Shown here piece by piece: positions 6,712 through 13,108 of a stretch of DNA of 17,100 nt; the stretch's first letter is position 1, and the number at the start of each line of letters is the position of its first letter. Source of the DNA: Pseudomonadota bacterium (lineage in GTDB: Bacteria; Pseudomonadota; Gammaproteobacteria; Xanthomonadales; Xanthomonadaceae); contig JANXZP010000235.1 in assembly GCA_025355485.1 (NCBI GenBank), positions 1-17,100 on the forward strand, given 5' to 3'. The translations under genes were made by a program, and so were the position numbers. The notes below the pieces were generated by a model that searched no databases, was not told where the DNA came from, and saw only the letters and a program-made list of their open reading frames with translations.

Positions 6712-6754
6712 CCGAATCCACGATTGTCGATTCCGCCCACGCTGGCCTGCGCCC

Positions 6755-7426
6755 ATGGACTGGCTACCGATTCCTCTCGCGCAACTCGCGGCGAAACAGA
6801 CCGCCTCCGCGCTGGATGTGTGGTGGTGGCCCGAATCGCTGCAGCCGACTGCGCAAACCCGCCGCGAGCGCACCGACGCGGTGTTGCGCATCCTGCTCGC
6901 GCGCTACCTGCCGCTGGAAGCTTCCGAGCTGCGCTTCGGCCGCGAGCCGAAAGGCCGGCCGTATCTGCTGCACGCCGGCGCACCCGATTTCAACTTCAGC
7001 GATACGCGCGGCGGTAGCGTGCTCGCTGTCGCCGCCGGTGGCCGCGTCGGCATCGATATCGAGCGTTGCGATCGCGCGCCACCGGTGGTCGCACTGGCCT
7101 CGCGCTGGTTTGCGCCGGATGAAGCCGCAGCACTGCGCGCGCTGGATGCGGAATCCGCGCGCCGCGCGTTCCTGCGCCTGTGGACCGCCAAGGAAGCGTC
7201 GTGCAAAGCCACCGGCACCGGCATCTTCGGACGTTTGGCGGCGTGGGAATTCGCTATCGTCGACGACGATAGCGCGCCTGCCGTGATGGCGCTGCCTCAC
7301 GAGGCCGACGATGCACAATCTTGGCGTTTCCTGCGCCTGGCACCGGCACCCACGCACACCGTCGCATTGGCGTGCCGCGATCAGTTCGCCGCTGTACAGG
7401 GATATTGCGTGTCGGACGATGCCTAG
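6755..7426 (+). CDS. 4'-phosphopantetheinyl transferase superfamily protein (Sfp/HetI type)
   Basis: This 223-residue protein transfers the phosphopantetheine arm from CoA to a carrier-protein serine. The diagnostic motifs are in order: GRPYLLHAGAPDFNFSDT (68-84), VGIDIE with the Mg ligands D101 and E103, and FLRLWTAKEASCKATG with W143, K146, E147 and K151. Length fits the Sfp/Gsp group (about 220-240) rather than the AcpS group (about 120). In the second motif Sfp-type enzymes usually have a His (NLSHS); here the position is Asp83 (FNFSDT), which I believe also occurs in some proteobacterial members. No polyketide, peptide synthetase or fatty-acid gene is adjacent, so the target carrier is unknown. 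The frame is open further upstream, but residues before the ATG at 6755 would lie across the preceding terminator. The stop overlaps that of the opposing gene. Confidence 0.88.
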   Translation: MDWLPIPLAQLAAKQTASALDVWWWPESLQPTAQTRRERTDAVLRILLARYLPLEASELRFGREPKGRPYLLHAGAPDFNFSDTRGGSVLAVAAGGRVGIDIERCDRAPPVVALASRWFAPDEAAALRALDAESARRAFLRLWTAKEASCKATGTGIFGRLAAWEFAIVDDDSAPAVMALPHEADDAQSWRFLRLAPAPTHTVALACRDQFAAVQGYCVSDDA

Positions 7427-10281
7427 TCGGCGACCGCGACCTGATTACGGCCGCGACGCTTGGCTTCGTACAGCATCTGGTCGGCCGCGCGTAGCAGCGA
7501 CTCGGCGCCGTCGGGATCCTGCGGCACCTTCACGGCAACGCCGATACTCACCGTCACCACCGATACGCCGTCGTCGAACAGTCTGCGCAGCGATTCCGCA
7601 CGCTGCTGCGCGCCATCCTGCGCCACGCCCGGCAGCACCAGACAGAATTCCTCGCCGCCGTAACGCGCGAGCAATTCGCGCTGCGGGTCGTGCCCGGCGG
7701 CGAGCTGGTGCGCGACTTCCTTGAGCACGCCATCGCCGGCGAGGTGGCCGTGAAGGTCGTTGTACTGCTTGAAGTGGTCGACATCGATCATCAGCAGCGC
7801 GATTGGCGCGCGCAAGTCCATGCATCGCCGCCACTCACGCTGCAGGCCGGTTTCCAGTGCGCGCCGATTGGCCACGCCGGTCAGGCTGTCTTCGGTCGCC
7901 AATTCCCCGAGCTTGCGGTTGGCGACTTCCAGATCGACCGTGCGTTCGGCGATCTTCATCTCGAGTTGGCGCTGGCGTTCGGCGTAACGGCGCGCTTGCC
8001 GGTGTTCGCGCCAGCGAACCAGCAACCACAGCCCGATCAGCGCGATCAATGCGGCGAGCAAGCGCACCAAGGTGATCTGGTACCAGCGCGGCGCGATCGA
8101 GAAGGAGTAGAACAGCGGCTGCACCTGACGCCCGCTGGGCGTTCGCGCCTGTACCTCGATCACGTAGTCGCCGGGCTGGTCGAGCCCGCTCAATCCGACC
8201 GTGGGCAGTTCGCGCCAGTTCGTGAAGCCCGCCGTAAGCCCCGCCGCACGATAGCGGTATTCCACCCCGGGCTCGGGGCTGAACACGGCGAACCGCAGGT
8301 TGAGCGCCTGGTCCTGCCTGAACTCATCGCGACCTTGCGCATGCACTGGCAAACTTTCACTGTGCCCATCGCTACCGATGCGATTGACTGCGGTCAGCCG
8401 CACCGTCAGTGGCGGCGGCGATCGTGTCGGCTTGGCGTTGGGGTGGTACTGCAACAAGGCGCGCCACACGCTCAGCCGCAGCACGCCGTCGCTGCCGTAA
8501 CGCAACACGCTTTGCGAAGCCTGCGCTTGCGCGCCGAAATCCTCGCGCTTCCAGAGCCCGTCATCGCCACGCCGATACAGCCTGCTGCCGGTATAGGCGA
8601 ATATTCCTGTAGGCGTCTGCTGCACCATGAACGCATTCGGGCTTTGCATGTAGGAGAACGGCGGGCCAGCAAACGGAACGAAGGCGTGGCCGTCGAAGCG
8701 AAATGGATCCGTACCCAAGCCTACATACACCGCGCCCGCGAAGGCATACACCTGCGCCGCCTGATTGGGGTCTTCCTTGTAGCCAGGGGCGTTGAGCGCA
8801 AAGCGTTCGCGTTTGAGCAGTCGCGCAGTCGCGGTGTCGACCTGCCAGCGTTCAGGCAGACCGCGGGTATTATTCACCCAGAGCACGCCCGGCGCGGTTT
8901 CGATCACCGTCTGGGTCGCGAGCTCGGGCGCTGGCAGCAGCGCGGCGACCGCCCAGTGATGGTCTTTCCGACGCAGCATATACACGCCCTCGTCGCCCGG
9001 CGCATAGGCGAGGTCGTGGTCGTAATGCGAGAGCACGATCGCGTATACCGGTTGCTCGTGATCCACGAGCTGGGTCGTTTTCCCGTCGTCGGCGATCACG
9101 TCGATGCCTGCGCCCTGCGCGATCAGCAGGCCGTCTTCCGTGCTGACGAGGCTGAAAATCTGCTTGCGATGTTCCGAAGCGATCCACTCGGTCTTGCGCT
9201 CACCGCTGTCGTCGGTCATGCGCACCAGGCCGAGCGATCCCACCGCCAGCCACAGCGCTCCGCGATGCAGCTCGGTATCGGCGATTACGCCGCCCAGATC
9301 GCCCACGTCGATACGAGACCACGGCGACGGTAGTTGCAGCCGCACCAGCTCATCCTCGCTGACGGCCCACAGGCCATGATCGGTGTCGTAATACAGACCG
9401 CCGATGCTGGCCCGGGTGATCTTGTGCCGCGACAGCAGGTGCGCGCCGGCGTCGTACTCGAGCAGGTCGCCGGTGTTGGTGCCGACCACGAAACCGCCTT
9501 CAGGCAAGGAAAGCGCGTTCGCGAAGATGCCGGCGTCGGCCGGTATCGGCGGCACACCGAGCGCAGTCACGCGATTGTTCTGCAGCCGGAAGAACCCGCC
9601 GACCGAAAGGGCCAGCGCGCTGTCGCCCTGGTCGATCAACTCCACGCCGCGATGGCCGTGCATCACTTCGCCGCCCGCCACCGGCACCAGTTGCCCGTTG
9701 TCGAATCGACGCAGGCCCAGTTTCATGTCGAGGTTGTACAGATTGCCATGCCAGGCACTCAGCGAGCCTTCCTTTTCGGACAGTGGCCATTGCTGGTGCC
9801 GCCCCTTGAAGCTGTAAAACAGCAGGCGTTGCTGCGCGCGGAAATACACGCCGTCGTCGACCGGAATCACGCCCGACATCCAGCCCAGCGCGCGACCCGC
9901 GCCCTTGAGTCCGAACGCGTCGCGAAGGTCGTGATAGACGGCGTTGCCATCGGCCGCCGTGTCGATGCTGCCGAAGCTGTCGTATCCGGCCAGATACACC
10001 CGGCCATCGCGGGTGCGAGCGAGCGACCCCGCCGACATGCCGCCCGGCAGCGGGATCGTTTCCCATTCGCGGCCCTGCAGGCGCAGCACACCGTCGTTGT
10101 TGCCGACGTACAGCCTGCCCTCGCTATCGCCGACGATGCTGTAGAGATACGGCGTCGCCTTGAAATCCGCGGGCGTGAACCTCTGCAGCTGCGGATCGCC
10201 CGGAAACGCCCACGCCGCCGCGCACCAGCAGCATGCCGCCTGCACCAGTATCTTCAGGATCGTGCGAATCGCCCCTGCCAT
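7423..10281 (-). CDS. Diguanylate cyclase with periplasmic two-component-propeller and Y_Y_Y sensor domains
   Basis: This 952-residue membrane-bound protein should make cyclic di-GMP from two GTP. Layout: signal sequence/first helix (1-26, MAGAIRTILKILVQAACCWCAAAWA), a large periplasmic region of propeller-type repeats (for example DSEGRLYVGNNDGVLRLQG and TRDGRVYLAGYDSFGSID), a Y_Y_Y-type immunoglobulin-like domain (about 650-725, with YRAAGLTAGFTNWRELP), a membrane helix (736-755), a coiled coil (757-795) and a C-terminal GGDEF domain (796-952). The active site is RYGGEEF (GGEEF at 875-879), with D833 in MIDVDHFKQYND as a metal ligand, so catalysis looks intact. The RxxD inhibitory site is absent (PQRE at that position), suggesting no product feedback by that route. 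The start at 10281 was chosen for its signal sequence; the frame is open to 10485. It converges on the phosphopantetheinyl transferase gene. Confidence 0.9.
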   Translation of the reverse strand: MAGAIRTILKILVQAACCWCAAAWAFPGDPQLQRFTPADFKATPYLYSIVGDSEGRLYVGNNDGVLRLQGREWETIPLPGGMSAGSLARTRDGRVYLAGYDSFGSIDTAADGNAVYHDLRDAFGLKGAGRALGWMSGVIPVDDGVYFRAQQRLLFYSFKGRHQQWPLSEKEGSLSAWHGNLYNLDMKLGLRRFDNGQLVPVAGGEVMHGHRGVELIDQGDSALALSVGGFFRLQNNRVTALGVPPIPADAGIFANALSLPEGGFVVGTNTGDLLEYDAGAHLLSRHKITRASIGGLYYDTDHGLWAVSEDELVRLQLPSPWSRIDVGDLGGVIADTELHRGALWLAVGSLGLVRMTDDSGERKTEWIASEHRKQIFSLVSTEDGLLIAQGAGIDVIADDGKTTQLVDHEQPVYAIVLSHYDHDLAYAPGDEGVYMLRRKDHHWAVAALLPAPELATQTVIETAPGVLWVNNTRGLPERWQVDTATARLLKRERFALNAPGYKEDPNQAAQVYAFAGAVYVGLGTDPFRFDGHAFVPFAGPPFSYMQSPNAFMVQQTPTGIFAYTGSRLYRRGDDGLWKREDFGAQAQASQSVLRYGSDGVLRLSVWRALLQYHPNAKPTRSPPPLTVRLTAVNRIGSDGHSESLPVHAQGRDEFRQDQALNLRFAVFSPEPGVEYRYRAAGLTAGFTNWRELPTVGLSGLDQPGDYVIEVQARTPSGRQVQPLFYSFSIAPRWYQITLVRLLAALIALIGLWLLVRWREHRQARRYAERQRQLEMKIAERTVDLEVANRKLGELATEDSLTGVANRRALETGLQREWRRCMDLRAPIALLMIDVDHFKQYNDLHGHLAGDGVLKEVAHQLAAGHDPQRELLARYGGEEFCLVLPGVAQDGAQQRAESLRRLFDDGVSVVTVSIGVAVKVPQDPDGAESLLRAADQMLYEAKRRGRNQVAVAD

Positions 10282-10365
10282 CGCTCCAGTATGCTGCTCA
10301 CAGCACCGCAATTGAAGCCCATGAGTCACTTCTGCGTGGCGCATCGGCCCTGCCATTGCCCGATG

Positions 10366-10381
10366 TGTGACCGCGATCACG
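10366..10381. promoter_or_regulatory. CRP/Clp-type binding site
   Basis: TGTGA (10366-10370), six bases, then TCACG (10377-10381) matches the CRP-family consensus TGTGA-N6-TCACA at nine of ten positions. Its centre is about 92 bp upstream of the diguanylate cyclase start and about 167 bp upstream of the pdxJ start. In Xanthomonas the CRP homologue Clp uses nearly the same sequence and is itself a c-di-GMP receptor (family knowledge). Occupancy here is inferred. Confidence 0.55.
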
Positions 10382-10525
10382 ACCGACGCAGCGCTACTGC
10401 CGGCGCTGTCGCCCCGTATCCGATTGCATCGGCGCGGCGACCGAACGGCGCGCAATACCCGTTGGTGCCCGCAGTCGATTCGCACCGGCGAAAGCAGGCG
10501 CGCCGGCCAGCCATATCCGGCGAAC

Positions 10526-10534
10526 TGTTACCCT
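10526..10534 (+). promoter_or_regulatory. Extended -10 element for a leaderless pdxJ transcript (candidate)
   Basis: TG-T-TACCCT (extended -10 TGN followed by TAnnnT) ends exactly six bases before the ATG at 10541. This would place the transcription start at the start codon. No Shine-Dalgarno sequence precedes that ATG. Confidence 0.4.
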
Positions 10535-10540
10535 AAACCG

Positions 10541-11314
10541 ATGACCGGATCGACCACCCTGCTCAGCGTCAACCTCAACAAGATTGCGGTGCTGCGAAAC
10601 TCTCGCGGCGGCGAACGCCCCGATTTGCGCAGCGCCGCCGAAACCGTGATCGCTGCGGGCTGCGGCGGCATCACCGTGCATCCGCGACCGGACCAGCGCC
10701 ATATCCGTCCGCACGATGTGCTGCTACTCGCCGAACTGTGCCGCGATCGCGTCGAGTTCAACATCGAGGGCAATCCGTTCGCGCCGGAACGCGGCGACTA
10801 CCCGGGCTTGCTGGCGCTGGCCGAACGCACGCGCCCAACCCAAGTGACGTTCGTGCCTGATGGCGATGGCCAGATCACGTCGGATCACGGATTCGATCTG
10901 GCGCGTGACGGCGAACGGCTCGCGCCGCTTATCCGCGCTTTCAATGCGCTGGGTTGCCGCGTTTCCCTGTTCATGGATTGCGATACGCCGACGCTGGAAC
11001 GCTCCGCGGACATTGGCGCGGCGCGCGTCGAGCTCTACACCGGTCCTTATGCGCTCGCATACGAACATGGCGATGTGGCGCGCGAGTTCACCGCATGCGC
11101 CAAGGCGACGCGACGCGCGCAGGCGGTGGGCCTCGGGGTCAATGCAGGACACGATCTGGACCAAGCCAATCTCGGCGATTTGCTGCGCGCGGCGCCCGGC
11201 ATCGGCGAGGTGTCGGTCGGACACGCGTTGATCGGCGAGGCGTTGTATGCGGGGCTGGAAGCGACCGTCGCGACGTATCTGCGCATCATCGCCGCGGCGC
11301 ACGCCCGACCCTGA
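10541..11314 (+). CDS. pdxJ: Pyridoxine 5'-phosphate synthase
   Basis: This 257-residue TIM-barrel enzyme condenses 1-deoxy-D-xylulose 5-phosphate with 3-amino-2-oxopropyl phosphate to give pyridoxine 5'-phosphate, the last ring-forming step of the DXP-dependent vitamin B6 pathway. By alignment to E. coli PdxJ, the catalytic residues are H47 (TVHPRPDQRHIR; E. coli H45), E76 (EFNIEGNPF; E. coli E72) and H204 (GVNAGHDLD; E. coli H193). The N-terminus reads VNLNKIAVLRNSRGG where E. coli has NIDHIATLRNARG. This is the variant I associate with Xanthomonas and Bacteroidetes. The length is slightly above E. coli (243). The ATG at 10541 aligns with family N-termini; the longer open frame to 10367 does not. 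The gene is convergent with exbD2, with a shared terminator between. Confidence 0.95.
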   Translation: MTGSTTLLSVNLNKIAVLRNSRGGERPDLRSAAETVIAAGCGGITVHPRPDQRHIRPHDVLLLAELCRDRVEFNIEGNPFAPERGDYPGLLALAERTRPTQVTFVPDGDGQITSDHGFDLARDGERLAPLIRAFNALGCRVSLFMDCDTPTLERSADIGAARVELYTGPYALAYEHGDVAREFTACAKATRRAQAVGLGVNAGHDLDQANLGDLLRAAPGIGEVSVGHALIGEALYAGLEATVATYLRIIAAAHARP

Positions 11315-11323
11315 TACGTCCCG

Positions 11324-11356
11324 TAAAACAAACGCCGCCCGAAGGCGGCGTTGTTC
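11324..11356. terminator. Bidirectional terminator between pdxJ and the tonB-exb operon
   Basis: A perfect 9-bp stem (AACGCCGCC at 11331-11339 and GGCGGCGTT at 11344-11352) is closed by a CGAA tetraloop. On the minus strand the stem is followed by TGTTTTA, a good U-rich tail for the exb genes. On the plus strand it is followed by the weaker GTTC, serving pdxJ. Confidence 0.85.
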
Positions 11357-11377
11357 AATCGACCCATGCTGGCCTGG

Positions 11378-11800
11378 TCAACGCTGGCCGCTGTCCACGA
11401 ATCCGATCTTGATCAGGCCCGCGTTCTTGGCATCGGCCAACACGATGGCCAGGGTGTCGTACTTCGCGTCCTTGTCGGTGTCGATCTGTATCACTGGCTG
11501 GTCGATCGGGTTCGTGTAGCGTTCGGCTTCGACCTTCATCGCGCCGACCAGCGCGTTCGGCGGCATCGATGAACCGTTCCAGGTGATCGCGCCGTTGGCG
11601 TCGATCTTCAGGTCGATCGGCGCTGCCGGAGACACTTTCGGCGGGATGACCGATGGCTGCGGCAGATCCACGTTGATCGGATAGGTCATCGGCGGCATGG
11701 TCACCATGAAGATGATCAGCAGCACGAGCATCACGTCCACCAGGGGCGTGACATTCATGTCCACCATCGGACCACCGCTGTTGCCGCTACTGAATGCCAT
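11378..11800 (-). CDS. exbD2: Biopolymer transport protein ExbD, second copy (ExbD2)
   Basis: This 140-residue ExbD/TolR-family protein has one membrane helix (about 18-36) and a periplasmic domain. The proton-carrying aspartate is D22 in VTPLVDVMLVLLIIFMV, equivalent to E. coli ExbD D25. It should join the ExbB-ExbD motor that powers TonB. It is the last gene of the minus-strand operon, 21 bases after exbD1, with GGAGG eight bases before its ATG. The first 38 residues are close to those of exbD1 (about 30 identical), but the periplasmic domains differ strongly. In Xanthomonas campestris a tonB-exbB-exbD1-exbD2 cluster of the same order is known, and exbD2 there is dispensable for iron uptake but matters for plant interaction. 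Whether that holds here is unknown. Confidence 0.92.
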   Translation of the reverse strand: MAFSSGNSGGPMVDMNVTPLVDVMLVLLIIFMVTMPPMTYPINVDLPQPSVIPPKVSPAAPIDLKIDANGAITWNGSSMPPNALVGAMKVEAERYTNPIDQPVIQIDTDKDAKYDTLAIVLADAKNAGLIKIGFVDSGQR

Positions 11801-11821
11801 GGCGTCGCCCTCCAGTCCTAG

Positions 11822-12247
11822 TCACAGGTGTCTCTGGCCGTGTGGCGCGGAGATGAAGCCGACCTTCTGCATGCCGGCGTCCTTGGCGGTGCGCACCACC
11901 TGCCAGATCGTGCCGTAGCGCGTGGTCTTGTCGGCGCGCACATCCAGTTCGGGCTGCGGTTGCAGCTGCGCGGTGGTGCCGAGGTGCTGCTCAAGCATAG
12001 GCTGATCCACTGGTTCGTCGTTCCAGAACAGGTCGCCGTTGGCCTTGACGGTCACCGTGATCGGCGGTCGGGTGGGGACGTCCGGCTTCTTGCTCAAGAC
12101 CGCGTTCGGCAGCTTCACCTCGATCTTGTGCTTCATCAGCGGCGTGGTGATCATGAAGATGATCAGCAGCACCAACATCACGTCCACCAAGGGCGTGACA
12201 TTGATCGAGGCCATCGGGCCACCGCTATCGTTGCTGCTGAAGGCCAT
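11822..12247 (-). CDS. exbD1: Biopolymer transport protein ExbD, first copy (ExbD1)
   Basis: This 141-residue ExbD/TolR-family protein has a short cytoplasmic N-terminus (MAFSSNDSGGPMASINVTPL), a membrane helix with the essential aspartate D22 (LVDVMLVLLIIFM), and a periplasmic domain (about 42-141) with the family ending VRTAKDAGMQKVGFIS. It works with ExbB to convert the proton gradient into movement of TonB. It lies 33 bases after exbB and 21 bases before exbD2, all on the same strand, so the genes are very likely cotranscribed. CGGAG lies eight bases before the ATG. TolR is the main alternative in this fold, but the neighbours tonB and exbB favour ExbD. Confidence 0.94.
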   Translation of the reverse strand: MAFSSNDSGGPMASINVTPLVDVMLVLLIIFMITTPLMKHKIEVKLPNAVLSKKPDVPTRPPITVTVKANGDLFWNDEPVDQPMLEQHLGTTAQLQPQPELDVRADKTTRYGTIWQVVRTAKDAGMQKVGFISAPHGQRHL

Positions 12248-12280
12248 CGTGTCGGCTCCGTTGCGTTCTGCGGTCTGGTC

Positions 12281-13075
12281 TTAGCGGGACTGCATGTCGC
12301 CGACGCGCGAACCGGTGGCGAAGAAGTCGTGCAGGTCGTGCGCGAAGGCGTCGAACTTCGAGTTCGTCACGCGATTCATGCGCACGAAGAAGTTGTAGGC
12401 CAGCACCGCCGGGATCGCGACGAACAAGCCGAGCGCGGTCATGATCAGCGCCTCGCCGACCGGGCCGGCGACCGCCTCGATCGACGACTGGCCGGACGAC
12501 GCGATGCCGGTCAGGGCATGGTAGATGCCCCACACGGTGCCGAGCAGGCCGACGAACGGCGCGGTCGAACCCACCGTGGCGAGCACGGTCAATCCGTTCT
12601 CGAGTCCCTCGCTCTCGCGACTCACCGCCTGGCGCAATGCGCGGTCGATGAACTCCGAGCGGTTCAAGGCGCCGGTCAGGCGACCGCCTTCATTGCGCTG
12701 GTGATGCGCGGCGGCTTCGGCGCAGTCGAGCGCGATCTTGGAGAACGGCTCGTTCTTGGGCTGCTGCTCCATGAACTGGATCGCTTCCTGCGCGTTCGCG
12801 GTGTCCCAGAACGTGCGGATCACCTTGTCCGTGCGCGCGCGGATGCGCGCGTTGCGGAAGGTGTTGACCATCATGTAGAACAGCGAGCTGGACGACATCA
12901 GGATCAGCACGATGAACACCATCAGGCCGATGTAGTTGTCGCCGGCCATGAAGGTATCCCACATGTGCCCGAAGCCTATGTTGTTGAAGGCTTCGTTGGT
13001 GGATGTGCCGACCGCCGCAGCGGCTGGAGTGGTGGCCGCAGCGGCCATCGGGGTGGTGGGATCCTGCAGCATCAT
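12281..13075 (-). CDS. exbB: Biopolymer transport protein ExbB (MotA/TolQ/ExbB proton channel)
   Basis: This 264-residue inner-membrane protein forms the pentameric channel around ExbD in the TonB energising complex. Three membrane helices are visible (about 48-71, 162-188 and 206-230). The MotA/TolQ/ExbB signature covers TVLATVGSTAPFVGLLGTVWGI (163-184, with channel threonines T171 and T180) and GPVGEALIMTALGLFVAIPAV (204-224, with E208). The N-terminal extension (2-45) is rich in Ala, Thr and Pro before the first helix, longer than in TolQ and as seen in periplasmic N-termini of ExbB. Two consecutive ATG codons (13075 and 13072) can serve as start. It lies 33 bases after tonB and 33 bases before exbD1. 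Confidence 0.95.
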   Translation of the reverse strand: MMLQDPTTPMAAAATTPAAAAVGTSTNEAFNNIGFGHMWDTFMAGDNYIGLMVFIVLILMSSSSLFYMMVNTFRNARIRARTDKVIRTFWDTANAQEAIQFMEQQPKNEPFSKIALDCAEAAAHHQRNEGGRLTGALNRSEFIDRALRQAVSRESEGLENGLTVLATVGSTAPFVGLLGTVWGIYHALTGIASSGQSSIEAVAGPVGEALIMTALGLFVAIPAVLAYNFFVRMNRVTNSKFDAFAHDLHDFFATGSRVGDMQSR

Positions 13076-13108
13076 GGCCTGGCCCTTCGTTTGAGTAGTT
13101 GCGGGTAA

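Larger units (their letters stand above)
10282..10540. promoter_or_regulatory. Divergent regulatory region between the diguanylate cyclase gene and pdxJ
   Basis: This 259-bp gap separates the two divergent starts. It holds a CRP/Clp-like palindrome at 10366-10381, a CATACT hexamer (10288-10293, minus strand) six bases before the cyclase ATG, and an extended -10 (10526-10534) six bases before the pdxJ ATG. The frame of each neighbouring gene is open into the gap, but the translated extensions show no recognisable domain. Confidence 0.5.

Noticed and set aside
7690..9333. 547-codon plus-strand ORF (and 9334-10536, 400 codons)
   Set aside because: Both lie opposite the diguanylate cyclase, in which sensor and GGDEF motifs are clear. 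The plus-strand translations have the His/Arg/Gln-rich composition of antisense frames.
11828..13108. 426-codon plus-strand ORF opposite exbD1 and exbB
   Set aside because: Antisense shadow rich in His, Arg and Asp. The minus-strand genes are unambiguous.
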